The position numbers were made by a program, and so were the translations under genes. A stretch of 64,000 bases of DNA, taken from Blastococcus sp. CPCC 205250 (GTDB taxonomy: Bacteria > Actinomycetota > Actinomycetes > Mycobacteriales > Geodermatophilaceae). The notes below the pieces were generated by a model. The model searched no databases and was not told where the DNA came from. It worked only from the letters and a program-made list of their open reading frames with translations. Positions 8,246 through 16,898 of the stretch are shown here, in pieces (positions within the stretch are counted from its first letter, which is position 1; each line of letters opens with the position of its first letter). The stretch covers positions 124,001 to 188,000 of the forward strand of contig NZ_JABGCG010000002.1 of NCBI RefSeq assembly GCF_019799925.1, read 5' to 3'.

Positions 8246-10125
8246 GGCCGCGCGCCCAGCCGCTGCGTGCCCGCCGGCACGCCCAGGAGGGCCGCCACCG
8301 CGTCCGGCAGCCCGACGGCGACCGCCTCCTGCACCGCGGCCGGGACGGGCGCGCTCCCGGCGGGGGCCGCCGGGAACTCCGCCCCGGTGACCTCCTGGCC
8401 GGTCGCCGCGCGGAACTCCGCGACCGACGGGAACGCCTGCGGGGCCGCCCCGCCCTGCGGCCAGGTGACGACCGCGACCGGGGTGTCCGCGCCGGGGACG
8501 AGGTAGGCGTTCCCGGCCAGGGTCAGCCCGATCTCGGCGGCGGTGCGGAGCAGGGCCCCGTCCTGCGCGCAGACCAGGCACCCGCTCGTGACGCCCCCGC
8601 CGATCACGTTGTCGCCGATGGTCACCGGCCCCAGCACCCAGGTCACGGTGGGGTCGGGCAGCGACTGCCGGGGGTCGTGGCCGGGCACGTCGAGGTCGGC
8701 TGCCAGCCGCTCGTCCTGCACCACCCACAGCGGCCGCTCGCCGTTGCCGGTCACGGTGTTGTTCCAGACCTGGACGTCGGACGCGTTGTTGATCTTCAGT
8801 CCGGTGCGGCCGTTGCCGGTGACCAGGTTGTCGGCGACCACGGCGCGGCTGGAGATCTCGTAGGCGATGCCGTTGGCGGCGTTGCCCAGCACGTCGTTGC
8901 CGGTCACCGTCGCGTCGACGACCGACTCGTCGAACCACAGCCCGGTGCCCAGGTTGTCGGCGAACAGGCTGTCGCGGACGGTGAGCCCGCGGGCCCGGGT
9001 GAGCTTGGCGCCGCCGGAGACCGGCGCGGCGTTGAACCGCTCGGTGTTGTTGCCCACCGCCCGCAGGCCCTCGACGAGCAGCCCGTCGGCGTAGGAGGAC
9101 TCCAGGCCGATCAGCCCGTTGCCCTCCAGGGTGACGTCGCGGACGACGACGTCCTCGCCGGCATCCCGGCCGCCGACGAACAGCCCCTGGGTGGCGTTGT
9201 CCCGGATGACGACGTCCTCGACGGTCACCCCGCGGGCGGTCACCCGCACCGTGCCCTTCTGCGGCACCGACGTCGCGTACCCGCGGACGCCGATGCCGCG
9301 GACGGTGCTGCCGTCGCCGAGCACGGTCAGCGCCACGTCGAGGTCGCTGGCGCGGACCGCGCGCCCCGTCGGGTCGGTGCCCAGCCACAGCCGGTCGCGG
9401 CCGGGGTCCACGGCGAACGTGCCGGGCACGACCTCGGCCCGGCTGCCGACCTGCTGCTGGGGCACGCCGTCGAGGAACACCATGTCCGGGTGCGCGGCCA
9501 GCGGGTGGTCCGGGTCGACGAACCGGAAACCCGGCTCGGTGCCGTCGGGGGCGCCCGACGTGTACGTGGGGCTGTCGTCGAACTCCGCCGTCCACCCGTC
9601 GAGCCGCCACACGGGGCCGTCGGCGACCCAGCCGGGGACCTCCCGGGTGCCGTCGAACCAGACCTCCGCGCCGGGCGCGGGCTGGAGGGTGACCGCGCGG
9701 CCCTCGGGGAGGGTGATCCGCTCGCGGTAGCTGCCCTCGGCGAGCACCACCGTCCCGCCGTCGGGCACGACCTCGAGTGCCCGCGCGGCCGTGCGGAGGG
9801 GGGCCTCACGGGTGCCGGGCGCCGCGTCGTCGCCCGAGGGCGCCACGTGCAGGGCGCCGGCGGGGACCGGGTCCTCGCGGGTGCCCGGCGCCGCCGCGCC
9901 GGCGGCGAGGGCCGGCCGGGGCCCGGGCTGCGCGTCGCGCGGGGCGGCTCCGGACGACGGGGCCGGCGGCGGAAGGAGTGCCCGGCGGCCGGGGGACGCC
10001 TCGTCGCCGCTGCCGGCCAGGACCGCGGCGAGCACCCCGGCGGCGACCGCGGCGGCCACCAGCGCGCCGAGGACGGCGAGCACCCGGCGCCGGCGGGGGG
10101 TCGCCGCGACGCGGGGTGCGGGCAT
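8242..10125 (-). CDS. Membrane-anchored right-handed parallel beta-helix protein
   Basis: 627 residues. After a short basic start, a single hydrophobic segment (about residues 14-38) acts as signal anchor, followed by a Pro/Ala-rich linker and then, from about residue 85, a pectate-lyase-type beta-helix. The repeated pattern VVxDNxVxGNxxxGL (for example TGNDVLGNAANGI, ADNLVTGNGRTGL, WNNTVTGNGERPL) is that of PbH1 rungs. Such proteins bind or cleave polysaccharides; no substrate can be assigned. The ATG at 10125 lies 14 bp after the rhodanese stop codon and is preferred to the in-frame start at 10176, which would overlap that gene. It ends in overlap with acVLRF1. Confidence 0.82.
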   Translation of the reverse strand: MPAPRVAATPRRRRVLAVLGALVAAAVAAGVLAAVLAGSGDEASPGRRALLPPPAPSSGAAPRDAQPGPRPALAAGAAAPGTREDPVPAGALHVAPSGDDAAPGTREAPLRTAARALEVVPDGGTVVLAEGSYRERITLPEGRAVTLQPAPGAEVWFDGTREVPGWVADGPVWRLDGWTAEFDDSPTYTSGAPDGTEPGFRFVDPDHPLAAHPDMVFLDGVPQQQVGSRAEVVPGTFAVDPGRDRLWLGTDPTGRAVRASDLDVALTVLGDGSTVRGIGVRGYATSVPQKGTVRVTARGVTVEDVVIRDNATQGLFVGGRDAGEDVVVRDVTLEGNGLIGLESSYADGLLVEGLRAVGNNTERFNAAPVSGGAKLTRARGLTVRDSLFADNLGTGLWFDESVVDATVTGNDVLGNAANGIAYEISSRAVVADNLVTGNGRTGLKINNASDVQVWNNTVTGNGERPLWVVQDERLAADLDVPGHDPRQSLPDPTVTWVLGPVTIGDNVIGGGVTSGCLVCAQDGALLRTAAEIGLTLAGNAYLVPGADTPVAVVTWPQGGAAPQAFPSVAEFRAATGQEVTGAEFPAAPAGSAPVPAAVQEAVAVGLPDAVAALLGVPAGTQRLGARP

Positions 10126-10139
10126 GACGGGCGGTCGGC

Positions 10140-10547
10140 TCAGGCGCCGATGACCGGCAGACCGGCCGCCTTCCACGCCTGGAAGCCGCCGACGACGTCG
10201 GTGGCGCGGTGCAGCCCGAGGGCCTGCAGCGAGTCCGCGGCGAGGCTGGAGGAGTAGCCCTCGTCGCAGAAGACGACGATCTCGACGTCGTAGCCGGTGG
10301 CCTCGGGGACCCGCGCGTCACTGGCCGGGTCGAAGCGCCACTCGAGGTGGTTGCGCTCGATCACCAGCGCGCCGGGGATCGCGCCGTCGCGGTCGCGGAA
10401 GGACGCCGGGCGGGTGTCGACCAGCACCGCGCCGGCCTCGCCCCGGCGGGCGGCCTCCTCCGGGCCGATCCGCTGCAGGCGGCTGCGGGCCTCGGCGAGC
10501 ACCTCGTCGATCGTGCGGGCACCGGCCGGCCGGTCCGGCGCGCTCAT
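10140..10547 (-). CDS. Rhodanese-like domain protein
   Basis: A 135-residue single-domain rhodanese. The strand VLVDTRPASFRDRDGAIPGA and the active-site loop CDEGYSSS (Cys94) are clear. The loop has six residues after Cys, the sulfurtransferase type rather than the Cdc25 phosphatase type. The ATG start overlaps the MFS stop codon as ATGA (10544-10547), so the two are translationally coupled. The sulfur donor is unknown. Confidence 0.9.
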   Translation of the reverse strand: MSAPDRPAGARTIDEVLAEARSRLQRIGPEEAARRGEAGAVLVDTRPASFRDRDGAIPGALVIERNHLEWRFDPASDARVPEATGYDVEIVVFCDEGYSSSLAADSLQALGLHRATDVVGGFQAWKAAGLPVIGA

Positions 10548-11755
10548 GCCATGACCGCCTCGGCGTCGGCGTTCTCGGCGGGCACGACGAGCAGCCGCTG
10601 GAAGAGCGCGACGACGACGGCGGCCAGCCCGGCCGGGACGATCGCGACGAGGAACGACGCGTTGGCGCCGTACTCGTCGACGACCAGGCCGGCGAGGGAG
10701 GCGCCGAGGGCGACGCCGAGCCCCAGCGCGGTGCCGATCCAGGTGAACGCCTCGGTCACCGCCGAGCGCGGCACGAGCAGCTCGGCCAGGGTGAACGAGC
10801 TGATCAGCGACGGCGACAGCGAGATCCCGGCGAGGACGACGAAGGGCACCATCACCCAGACGTTCTCGACCAGCAGCAGCGGGACGATCAGCACGGTCAG
10901 CACGACGAGCACGACGGCCAGCCGGCGGTTCAGCGGCGTCCGCCAGTGGACGGTGCCCCAGCCGATGCCGCTGGTCATCGAGCCTACGGCCAGGCCGGCG
11001 ATGAGCACGCCGGACAGCGACATCGCGTCGACCTCGTCGGCGAAGGCCACCAGCGCGATCTCCAGGGTGCCCAGGATCGCGCCGACGGCGGCGCCGACGA
11101 CGAACAGCACGCGCAGCCCCGGCGTGCGGATGGCCGCCGGGCCGTTGCGGCTCTCGTGGCCGTGCGGCGGCGGCTCGGTCCGGCTCTGCGCGCTGAACAG
11201 CAGGCTGCCGACGACGGCGAGGACGAAGGCGGTCACGACGCCGGACGTGGCGTGGCCGGTCGTGGAGAGGAACGTGACCAGCACCGGGCCGACGATGAAG
11301 ACGAACTCGTCGACGACGGACTCCATGGCCAGCGCGGCGGGCAGCCGGTTCGTGCCGCGCAGCAGGTGCGTCCAGCGCACGCGGATCATCGAGGAGACCG
11401 GCGGGATGCAGGCACCGGCCAGGCCGGCGGAGAGGAACACCGTCCACGCCGGCCAGTCCCCCTTGACCGCGGCGAGGAAGGCCGCGCCGGAGGCGGCGAA
11501 GACCGCCGTCACGGGCAGCAGGATGCGGCGCTGGCCGAAGGTGTCGGCCAGCCGGCCCAGGAGCGGCCCGGCCGCCGCGGTGGTGACCGCGCCGGCCGCG
11601 GCCACGGCGCCGCCGTAGCCGTACGAGCCGGTCTCCGAGGCCACGAGGAGCACGCAGCCGAGCCCCACCATCGACAGGGGCAGCCGGCCGATGAACGCGG
11701 CCAGCACCATGGGCACCGCGTGCGGCGTCCGCAGGACGTGGAGGTAGGGAGACAC
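10544..11755 (-). CDS. MFS transporter
   Basis: 403 residues with about twelve hydrophobic segments and a central basic, His-rich loop (residues about 183-197), the plan of a DHA1-type drug/metabolite exporter. The motif-A region reads GPLLGRLADTFGQRR, matching the GxxxDRxGRR loop between helices 2 and 3. It is the first gene of a minus-strand run (MFS, rhodanese, beta-helix protein, acVLRF1) with overlaps or 14-bp gaps. The substrate is unknown. Confidence 0.88.
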   Translation of the reverse strand: MSPYLHVLRTPHAVPMVLAAFIGRLPLSMVGLGCVLLVASETGSYGYGGAVAAAGAVTTAAAGPLLGRLADTFGQRRILLPVTAVFAASGAAFLAAVKGDWPAWTVFLSAGLAGACIPPVSSMIRVRWTHLLRGTNRLPAALAMESVVDEFVFIVGPVLVTFLSTTGHATSGVVTAFVLAVVGSLLFSAQSRTEPPPHGHESRNGPAAIRTPGLRVLFVVGAAVGAILGTLEIALVAFADEVDAMSLSGVLIAGLAVGSMTSGIGWGTVHWRTPLNRRLAVVLVVLTVLIVPLLLVENVWVMVPFVVLAGISLSPSLISSFTLAELLVPRSAVTEAFTWIGTALGLGVALGASLAGLVVDEYGANASFLVAIVPAGLAAVVVALFQRLLVVPAENADAEAVMA

Positions 11756-11887
11756 CAGCGAGGAGCCCGTCGTGGTCGAGGGGAAGGGTCTTCCGTCACG
11801 CTAACCCACCGTCCCCGGCACGGCGCGCAACCGGTGGGGCGCGCGGACGGCGTCGTGCCGGTACGCCGGCGTCCCGGCCCTCTCCGC

Positions 11888-12409
11888 TCAGCCCACGGCG
11901 GAGGCGTACCCGGGGCCGACGGCGGCAAGGAACCCGTCCCAGTCCGCGGGTACCTCGGTCCCGGTGACGGCGGCGTCGAGCCGGTCGAGGTACCAGTGCC
12001 AGCCGGTGGCGACGTCGGCGAGGCCGGTGTCGTCGGCGAGCACGTGGGTGAAGGTCAGCGTCGTCGTCCCGGCGGTCTCGGCGAGGTCGACCTCCAGGCG
12101 CCAGCCCATCTCGTCCAGCCACTGGACGACCAGCCGGCGCGGGGGCTCGCACTCCACGATGCGGATCCGCTCGGCCGGCGCGCCCTCCTCGGCGGTCATG
12201 GTGAAGACCCCCTCCGCGCCGGCGCCGTGCTCGCCGTCGTAGCGCCCGATCCACCGGGCCGACCGCTCCGGCTCGGTCACCGCCGCCCACACGTCGGCCG
12301 CCGGGTCCGGCCAGGACCGCCGGAAGACCAGCCGCCGCCGGCCGTCCGGGTCGGTGCTGATCTCCCCTCGCCGGTCGTCCGGTCCGCCGGTCGCGGGTCC
12401 TGCCGTCAT
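11888..12409 (-). CDS. SRPBCC (AHSA1-like) domain protein
   Basis: A 173-residue START/Aha1-like protein of the activator of Hsp90 ATPase homologue group. Typical features are FRRSWPDPAADVWAAVTEPERSARWIG near the N-terminus and the C-terminal helix DVATGWHWYLDRLDAAV, which form a hydrophobic pocket. Its start overlaps the ArsR stop codon as ATGA (12406-12409). ArsR plus SRPBCC pairs are common in actinobacteria, and the ArsR protein usually represses the pair. The ligand is not known. The start at 12409 is chosen for this overlap rather than the longer frame. Confidence 0.88.
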   Translation of the reverse strand: MTAGPATGGPDDRRGEISTDPDGRRRLVFRRSWPDPAADVWAAVTEPERSARWIGRYDGEHGAGAEGVFTMTAEEGAPAERIRIVECEPPRRLVVQWLDEMGWRLEVDLAETAGTTTLTFTHVLADDTGLADVATGWHWYLDRLDAAVTGTEVPADWDGFLAAVGPGYASAVG

Positions 12410-12735
12410 CGGGTCTCCTCCCGGGTCGCCGCCCGCCGTCCGCGGGCGATCTCGGTGTCCAACGCGTCCAGCCGCTGCGCCCACAGGTCGCGGTAGGGCT
12501 CGAGCCAGGCGTCGAGCTCGCGCAGCGGGGCCGGGTCGAGCGCGTAGAGGTGCCGGCGGCCCTCCACCCGGGCACGCACCAGCCCCGCCTCGCGCAGCAC
12601 GCGCAGGTGGCGGCTCACGGCCGGGCGGCTGACGGGGAAGCGGCGCGCCAGGTCACCCGCGGCGATCTCCCCGCCGGCGAGCAGGGCGACGATCTCGCGC
12701 CGGGTCGGGTCGGCCAGTGCCGCCAGCGCCTCCAC
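12406..12735 (-). CDS. ArsR-family transcriptional regulator
   Basis: A 109-residue winged-helix repressor: LADPTRREIVALLAGGEI (helices 1-2), then the recognition region FPVSRPAVSRHLRVLREAGLV, and the wing VEGRRHLYALDP. No metal-binding Cys pair is present, so it is not an arsenic sensor; it belongs to the SdpR-like group found with SRPBCC proteins. The GTG at 12735 is the first in-frame start after a perfect palindrome at 12741-12755, so the transcript is probably leaderless or nearly so and the protein autoregulates. Confidence 0.9.
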   Translation of the reverse strand: MEALAALADPTRREIVALLAGGEIAAGDLARRFPVSRPAVSRHLRVLREAGLVRARVEGRRHLYALDPAPLRELDAWLEPYRDLWAQRLDALDTEIARGRRAATREETR

Positions 12736-12740
12736 GACCC

Positions 12741-12755
12741 GATGTGTAACACATC
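12741..12755 (-). promoter_or_regulatory. Palindromic operator for the ArsR regulator
   Basis: gatgtgtaacacatc is a perfect inverted repeat with 7-bp arms around one central base, ending five bases before the ArsR start codon. Position and symmetry fit an autoregulatory ArsR site. Confidence 0.7.
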
Positions 12756-12807
12756 GCTGACACGTTGGGGTGGTTGCGGCGCTCCGGTCCCGGGAAACGG
12801 GCGGGGC

Positions 12808-13080
12808 ATGACCGTCACCGATCCCGACGTGCCCGACCCGCTCAACGACCCGCGGACGCTGCAGGCCGACCCCGGCGCGCACGGCCAGGGCGACGACCTC
12901 GCCTCCGCGGCCGACGACCCCTCGACGAGCGGCGAGGACGAGCTGACGGCCGGGCAGACCGAGGCCGACGACGCCGGCGGCGGCGACGTCACCGGCGGCC
13001 TGGCCGAGGGCGAGACCGGCGAGGACCTGACCGGCGGGCCGCTGACCGGCGGCGGGACCACGGCCGGCGGGGTCTCCTGA
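12808..13080 (+). CDS. Small acidic low-complexity protein
   Basis: A 90-residue protein made of Asp, Glu, Gly, Thr and Ala, with a Gly/Thr-rich end and no Cys, signal peptide or membrane segment. It is probably disordered. The start ATG follows a weak purine stretch (gcggggc). I know no family; such short acidic proteins recur in Geodermatophilaceae-like genomes, but that is an impression. It could be a non-coding open frame, though the ATG and acidic composition favour a gene. Confidence 0.5.
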   Translation: MTVTDPDVPDPLNDPRTLQADPGAHGQGDDLASAADDPSTSGEDELTAGQTEADDAGGGDVTGGLAEGETGEDLTGGPLTGGGTTAGGVS

Positions 13081-13162
13081 CCCGTGACGGATCGGTCCGT
13101 TTCGCCGGGGTGGGGCGGGGAATCGCTGTGCCCGTCCCACCCCGACGACGTGGAGGACCGAC

Positions 13163-13405
13163 ATGGCCACCGGTGAGACCGGATTCGAGGACGTCACCTA
13201 CGACCTGATCTCGGTGCAGTACCACTCGCTCAAGGCCGGACACGACTACGGCCAGTACGTCCGGGACGCGGAGAACGCGGGCCTGGACGACGTCGCGGCG
13301 TTCTTCCGCGAGGTCATGGAGCAGGACTCCGCGCGCGCCCGGCGCTGCCACGAGCTGCTGCGTCAGCTCTCCGGCACCGAGCACGGCGGCCCGGCCACCA
13401 CCTGA
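13163..13405 (+). CDS. Small helical protein, ferritin-like fragment fold possible
   Basis: An 80-residue soluble protein predicted to be two helices (residues about 11-36 and 41-68), with Tyr, His and Glu spaced like one half of a ferritin-like four-helix bundle (YHSLKAGHDYGQYV and FFREVMEQDSARARRCHELL). The family is not firmly recognised. It has a good ribosome site, gtggagg, seven bases before the ATG. Confidence 0.65.
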   Translation: MATGETGFEDVTYDLISVQYHSLKAGHDYGQYVRDAENAGLDDVAAFFREVMEQDSARARRCHELLRQLSGTEHGGPATT

Positions 13406-13424
13406 CCGCGGGGCGCTGCGCGCC

Positions 13425-14138
13425 TCAGACGGCGCAGCTGCCGTCCTCGCAGCCCTCGGCCGCGGGGACGGTGGTCAGCGCGTGCTCGTCGGCCCAGGCC
13501 CGCTCGAGCAGCTGCACGAGCAGTTCGGCCGGCTGCGCGCCCGAGGCGCCGTAGCGGCGGTCCACGACGAAGAACGGCACGCCCGTGGCGCCCAGCGCCC
13601 GGGCGGTCGCGATGTCCTCCTGCACGGCCGCGCGGTGGCGGTGGTCGGCGAGCGCGGCACGCACCTCGCCGTCGTCCAGGCCCACCTCGGCGCCCAGCGC
13701 GGCGAGGGAGTCGACGTCGAAGACCGACCGGCCCTCCTCGAAGTGGGCGTGCAGCAGCCGCTCCTTCGCCTCGCCCTGCAGCCCGTGCTCGGCGGCCAGG
13801 TGCAGCAGCTCGTGCGCCAGCAGCGTGTTGCCGCTGACCCCGGCGGCCAGGTCGTAGCGCAGGCCCTCGCCGGCGGCGGTCTCCTCGACGTGCCGCATCA
13901 TCGCCCGCATGTCCTCCACCGGGCGGCCGTACTTGGTGGCCAGCGCGGGGAGCGTCGGGTGCGTGTCCCCCTCGGGGACGCTCGGGTCGAGCTGGAAGGA
14001 CCGCCAGACGACCTCGACGTCGTCGCGGTGGGCGAACTGCTCCAACGCGGTCTCCAAGCGGCGCTTGCCGATGTAGCACCACGGACAGACGACGTCGCTC
14101 CACACCTCTACGCGCACGTCGCGGGCAACGGCGCCCAC
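13425..14138 (-). CDS. DsbA-family oxidoreductase (FrnE-like)
   Basis: A 237-residue thioredoxin-fold protein of the FrnE/2-hydroxychromene-carboxylate isomerase-like group. The redox motif CPWC occupies Cys18 and Cys21, and the cis-Pro loop reads GATGVPFFVVD. The C-terminal tail carries another Cys pair (CEDGSC), typical of FrnE. There is no signal peptide, so it acts in the cytoplasm, probably as a disulfide isomerase or stress protein. It ends convergently to the small helical protein with a 19-bp gap. Confidence 0.9.
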   Translation of the reverse strand: MGAVARDVRVEVWSDVVCPWCYIGKRRLETALEQFAHRDDVEVVWRSFQLDPSVPEGDTHPTLPALATKYGRPVEDMRAMMRHVEETAAGEGLRYDLAAGVSGNTLLAHELLHLAAEHGLQGEAKERLLHAHFEEGRSVFDVDSLAALGAEVGLDDGEVRAALADHRHRAAVQEDIATARALGATGVPFFVVDRRYGASGAQPAELLVQLLERAWADEHALTTVPAAEGCEDGSCAV

Positions 14139-14186
14139 CCCGCCGTCATTCCGGCCGTCGCCGGAGTGGGCATGCGGCGAGCCCCG

Positions 14187-15569
14187 TCACGGGGCGGAGG
14201 TCGTCGCCGCTGCGGTGGGGGCGCCTGCCGGGCGCCGCAGCAGCGCGAGGCAGGACACGGCCGCCAGCCCGGCCACGCAGACCCACGCCAGCGACGTCCC
14301 CTGCAGCGGGAGCCGCACCGACACCGTGCTCGCCGCGAGCAGCAGGAAGGCCGCGACGCCCAGCGCGGTGCCCAGCTGGGCCGCGGTGTTGAGGGCCCCG
14401 GAGGCGGTGCCCTGCAGCTCCTGCGGGACGTCGGTGCCGAGCGTGTTGGCCGCCACCGACGCCAGGCCGAGCCCCAGGCCCGCGACGCCGACGCCCAGGG
14501 GCAGCACCCAGCCGACGGCGGAGACGGCCGGCAGGACCCCGTACCCGACGGCGATCGCCCCGAGGCCGACGGCTGCGGCGGTCCGCGCCGCGCACCGCCG
14601 CAGGACCGGGGCCGCGAGGGCCGCACCGGCCACCGCGCCCAGGCTGGAGGGGAGCAGCCACAGTCCCGCCGCGGTGGCGCCGAGCCCCCGGTCGTCCTGC
14701 AGGTACAGCGTGGCCAGCGTCATCGCCGAGCTGGTCGTGGCGGTGTTCAGGACGCTGGTGCCCAGCCCCAGCCGCAGTCGCCGGTGGCGCAGCGCGTCGC
14801 CGGGCAACAGGGGCGAGGCGACCCGCCGCTCGACCGCCACGAGGGCGGCGAGCAGGACCACGCCCACCGGCAGTGCGAGGACGCCGACGAGCCGGGTGTC
14901 CGGCTGCTCGACCAGCGCGCCGCCCAGCACCACCGCCATCACCCCGGCGGTGAGCAGGACCGCTCCCCCGGCGTCCAGGCCGGTGCCCCGGTCCCGCGGC
15001 AGCGGCTGCACCCCGGTGCGCACCAGGACCCACAGGAGCACGGCCAGCGGGAGGTTGACCCAGAAGACCGCCCGCCAGCCGGCCAGGTCGGTGAGCACGC
15101 CACCGAGCAGGAAGCCGCTGACCCCCGCGACCGCTCCGGTGGCGCTCCAGGCGGCGAGTGCCCGGCGGCGCGCCTCCCCCGACGGCGCCGCGGCGGTGAG
15201 CAGGCGCAGGGCGGTCGGCACGGACGCCGCGGCGGCCGCGCCCTGCGCGCACCGCGCGACCACCAGCACCGCCGCCGAGGGAGCCACCGCCGCGAGCACC
15301 GAGGCGGCTCCGAACCCGACCAGTGCCGCGAGGAGCACCCGCCGGTGACCCAGGCGGTCCCCGAGCCGGGCGCCCAGCATGAGCAGGCCGCCGAAGGACA
15401 TCGCGTAGCCGGTGACCACCAGCGTGCCGGCCGAGGACGGGGCGTCGAGCCCGTCGAGGACGGCCGGGAGGGCGGTGACCACCACCGTCACGCCCAGGAC
15501 GTCGACGAACTGCACCCCGCACAGCGCCGCCACGGCCGGCCCCGCACGTCCCGGCTCCTCCCGGTCCAT
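14187..15569 (-). CDS. MFS transporter, DHA2-type
   Basis: 460 residues with about fourteen hydrophobic segments, as in EmrB/QacA drug-proton antiporters. The segment ALPAVLDGLDAPSSAGTLVVTGYAM in helix 1-2 and GARLGDRLGHRRVLL (motif A) are visible. The ATG at 15569 is preceded by gggagggg, a strong ribosome site, so the in-frame codons further upstream are not needed. It is divergent from the LacI regulator and shares its operator, so that regulator probably represses export. Confidence 0.9.
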   Translation of the reverse strand: MDREEPGRAGPAVAALCGVQFVDVLGVTVVVTALPAVLDGLDAPSSAGTLVVTGYAMSFGGLLMLGARLGDRLGHRRVLLAALVGFGAASVLAAVAPSAAVLVVARCAQGAAAAASVPTALRLLTAAAPSGEARRRALAAWSATGAVAGVSGFLLGGVLTDLAGWRAVFWVNLPLAVLLWVLVRTGVQPLPRDRGTGLDAGGAVLLTAGVMAVVLGGALVEQPDTRLVGVLALPVGVVLLAALVAVERRVASPLLPGDALRHRRLRLGLGTSVLNTATTSSAMTLATLYLQDDRGLGATAAGLWLLPSSLGAVAGAALAAPVLRRCAARTAAAVGLGAIAVGYGVLPAVSAVGWVLPLGVGVAGLGLGLASVAANTLGTDVPQELQGTASGALNTAAQLGTALGVAAFLLLAASTVSVRLPLQGTSLAWVCVAGLAAVSCLALLRRPAGAPTAAATTSAP

Positions 15570-15583
15570 GGCACCCCTCCCGA

Positions 15584-15603
15584 CGTCTTCAACGATGAAG
15601 ACG
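15584..15603. promoter_or_regulatory. LacI-type operator between divergent MFS and LacI genes
   Basis: cgtcttcaacgatgaagacg is an inverted repeat with 8-bp arms and a central CpG, the normal symmetry of LacI-family sites. It ends 15 bp from the MFS start and covers the first possible LacI start (ATG 15595). Confidence 0.7.
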
Positions 15604-16719
15604 CACACTGGCACGGTGCCCCGGCGAGCTCAAGCCGCCGTCACGCTCCAGCACGTCGCGGACGAGCTCGGGGTGTCGGCGAAGACGGTCTCCAACGCCT
15701 ACTCGCGGCCCGACCAGCTCTCGCCGGCCCTGCGCGAGCGGGTGCTCGCCACGGCCGCCCGGCTGGGGTATCCCGGACCGGACCCCCTCGCCGCTGGCCT
15801 GCGGCGCGGGCGGGTGGGGGCGCTCGGCGTGGCCTACGCCAACTCGCTGTCGTACGCCTTCGACGACCCGGCGGCGCTGGCGATGCTGTCGGGCCTGACC
15901 GCCGTCGCCGAGCGGGCGGAGACCGGGCTGCTGCTGGTGCCGCGCACGGCGTCCTCCACCCGCGCGGCCGCCGGGGTGCACGCCGCCGTCGTCGACGGGC
16001 TGGTGGCCTCCTCGCTGTCCGACGACGACCCGGTGCTCCAGGCGGCGCTGACCCGCGGGCTGCCGCTGGTCGTGGTCGACCAGCCCGAGCCCGGGCTCCT
16101 GCGCGACCGGCACGGGAGCGCACCCCCGTGGATCGGCATCGACGACCGGACCGCCGCCGACGCCGCCGCGCAGCACCTGCTGGACCTCGGCCACCGTCGG
16201 CTCGGAGTCGTCTCCTTCGCCCTCGGCGAGCCCCCGGTACGGGGCCTGGCCGGCCTGCGCGAGCAGGAGGACGCCGGGTACGCCGTCACCCGGCGGCGGC
16301 TGGCCGGCTACCGCGACGCCGCGACCCGTGCCGGGATCGACTGGGCGACGGTGCCGGTCTCCGGGGGCACCGACAGCACCGTGGCGGAGGGCGCGGCGGG
16401 GGCGGCACTGGTCCTGGCCGCCGAGCCGCGGCCCACGGCGCTGCTGTGCCTCAGCGACCGGCTGGCCGAGGGCGCCCTGCGCACGGTCGCCGACCTCGGC
16501 CTGTCGGTGCCCGGCGACGTGTCGGTGGTCGGTTTCGACGACACCGCGACCGCGCAGCGCGAGGGGCTGACCACGGTCCACCAGCCCCAGCGGAGGAAGG
16601 GCGAGCTGGCCGGCGAGGCCCTGCTGGCCCTGCTGGCGGGGCGTCGCCCGCCGGCCGAGCAGCGGCTGGACACCAGGCTCGTCGTGCGGAGCTCGACCGG
16701 GTCACCGCCCGCCGGCTGA
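15595..16719 (+). CDS. LacI-family transcriptional regulator
   Basis: About 374 residues. The N-terminal helix-turn-helix reads VTLQHVADELGVSAKTVSNAYSRP and is followed by the hinge RERVLATAARLGYPGPD and a periplasmic-binding-protein-like effector domain to residue 370 with the late motif DVSVVGFDDTATA. Two starts are possible: ATG 15595, which lies inside the operator, and GTG 15616, which lies just after it; neither has a clear ribosome site, so a leaderless transcript is likely. It probably represses the divergent exporter and itself. Inducer unknown. Confidence 0.9.
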   Translation: MKTHTGTVPRRAQAAVTLQHVADELGVSAKTVSNAYSRPDQLSPALRERVLATAARLGYPGPDPLAAGLRRGRVGALGVAYANSLSYAFDDPAALAMLSGLTAVAERAETGLLLVPRTASSTRAAAGVHAAVVDGLVASSLSDDDPVLQAALTRGLPLVVVDQPEPGLLRDRHGSAPPWIGIDDRTAADAAAQHLLDLGHRRLGVVSFALGEPPVRGLAGLREQEDAGYAVTRRRLAGYRDAATRAGIDWATVPVSGGTDSTVAEGAAGAALVLAAEPRPTALLCLSDRLAEGALRTVADLGLSVPGDVSVVGFDDTATAQREGLTTVHQPQRRKGELAGEALLALLAGRRPPAEQRLDTRLVVRSSTGSPPAG

Positions 16720-16730
16720 CCGGAGGCGGC

Positions 16731-16885
16731 TCAGCCGACCGCCCGTCCCGGGAGCAGGAGCACGGCCGCCCCGACCGCGGCGGGCCCCGCGGCGAGGGCG
16801 ACCAGCCCGCGTCTGGAACACCGGCGGCAGCAGCCCGATGAGCAGGCCCCAGGGCTGGAGGGCGACGCCGCGCTGCCGGGTGGAC
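16731..16885 (-). pseudogene. Remnant of a membrane protein C-terminus
   Basis: On the minus strand one frame reads a hydrophobic piece (QPWGLLIGLLPPVFQ, about 16825-16870) and a second frame reads another (GLVALAAGPAAVGAAVLLL) ending in a TGA at 16731-16733. No single frame joins them and there is no start, so this looks like the frameshifted tail of a lost transporter-like gene. The source family cannot be told. Confidence 0.4.
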
Positions 16886-16898
16886 GCCGACCTGCACG

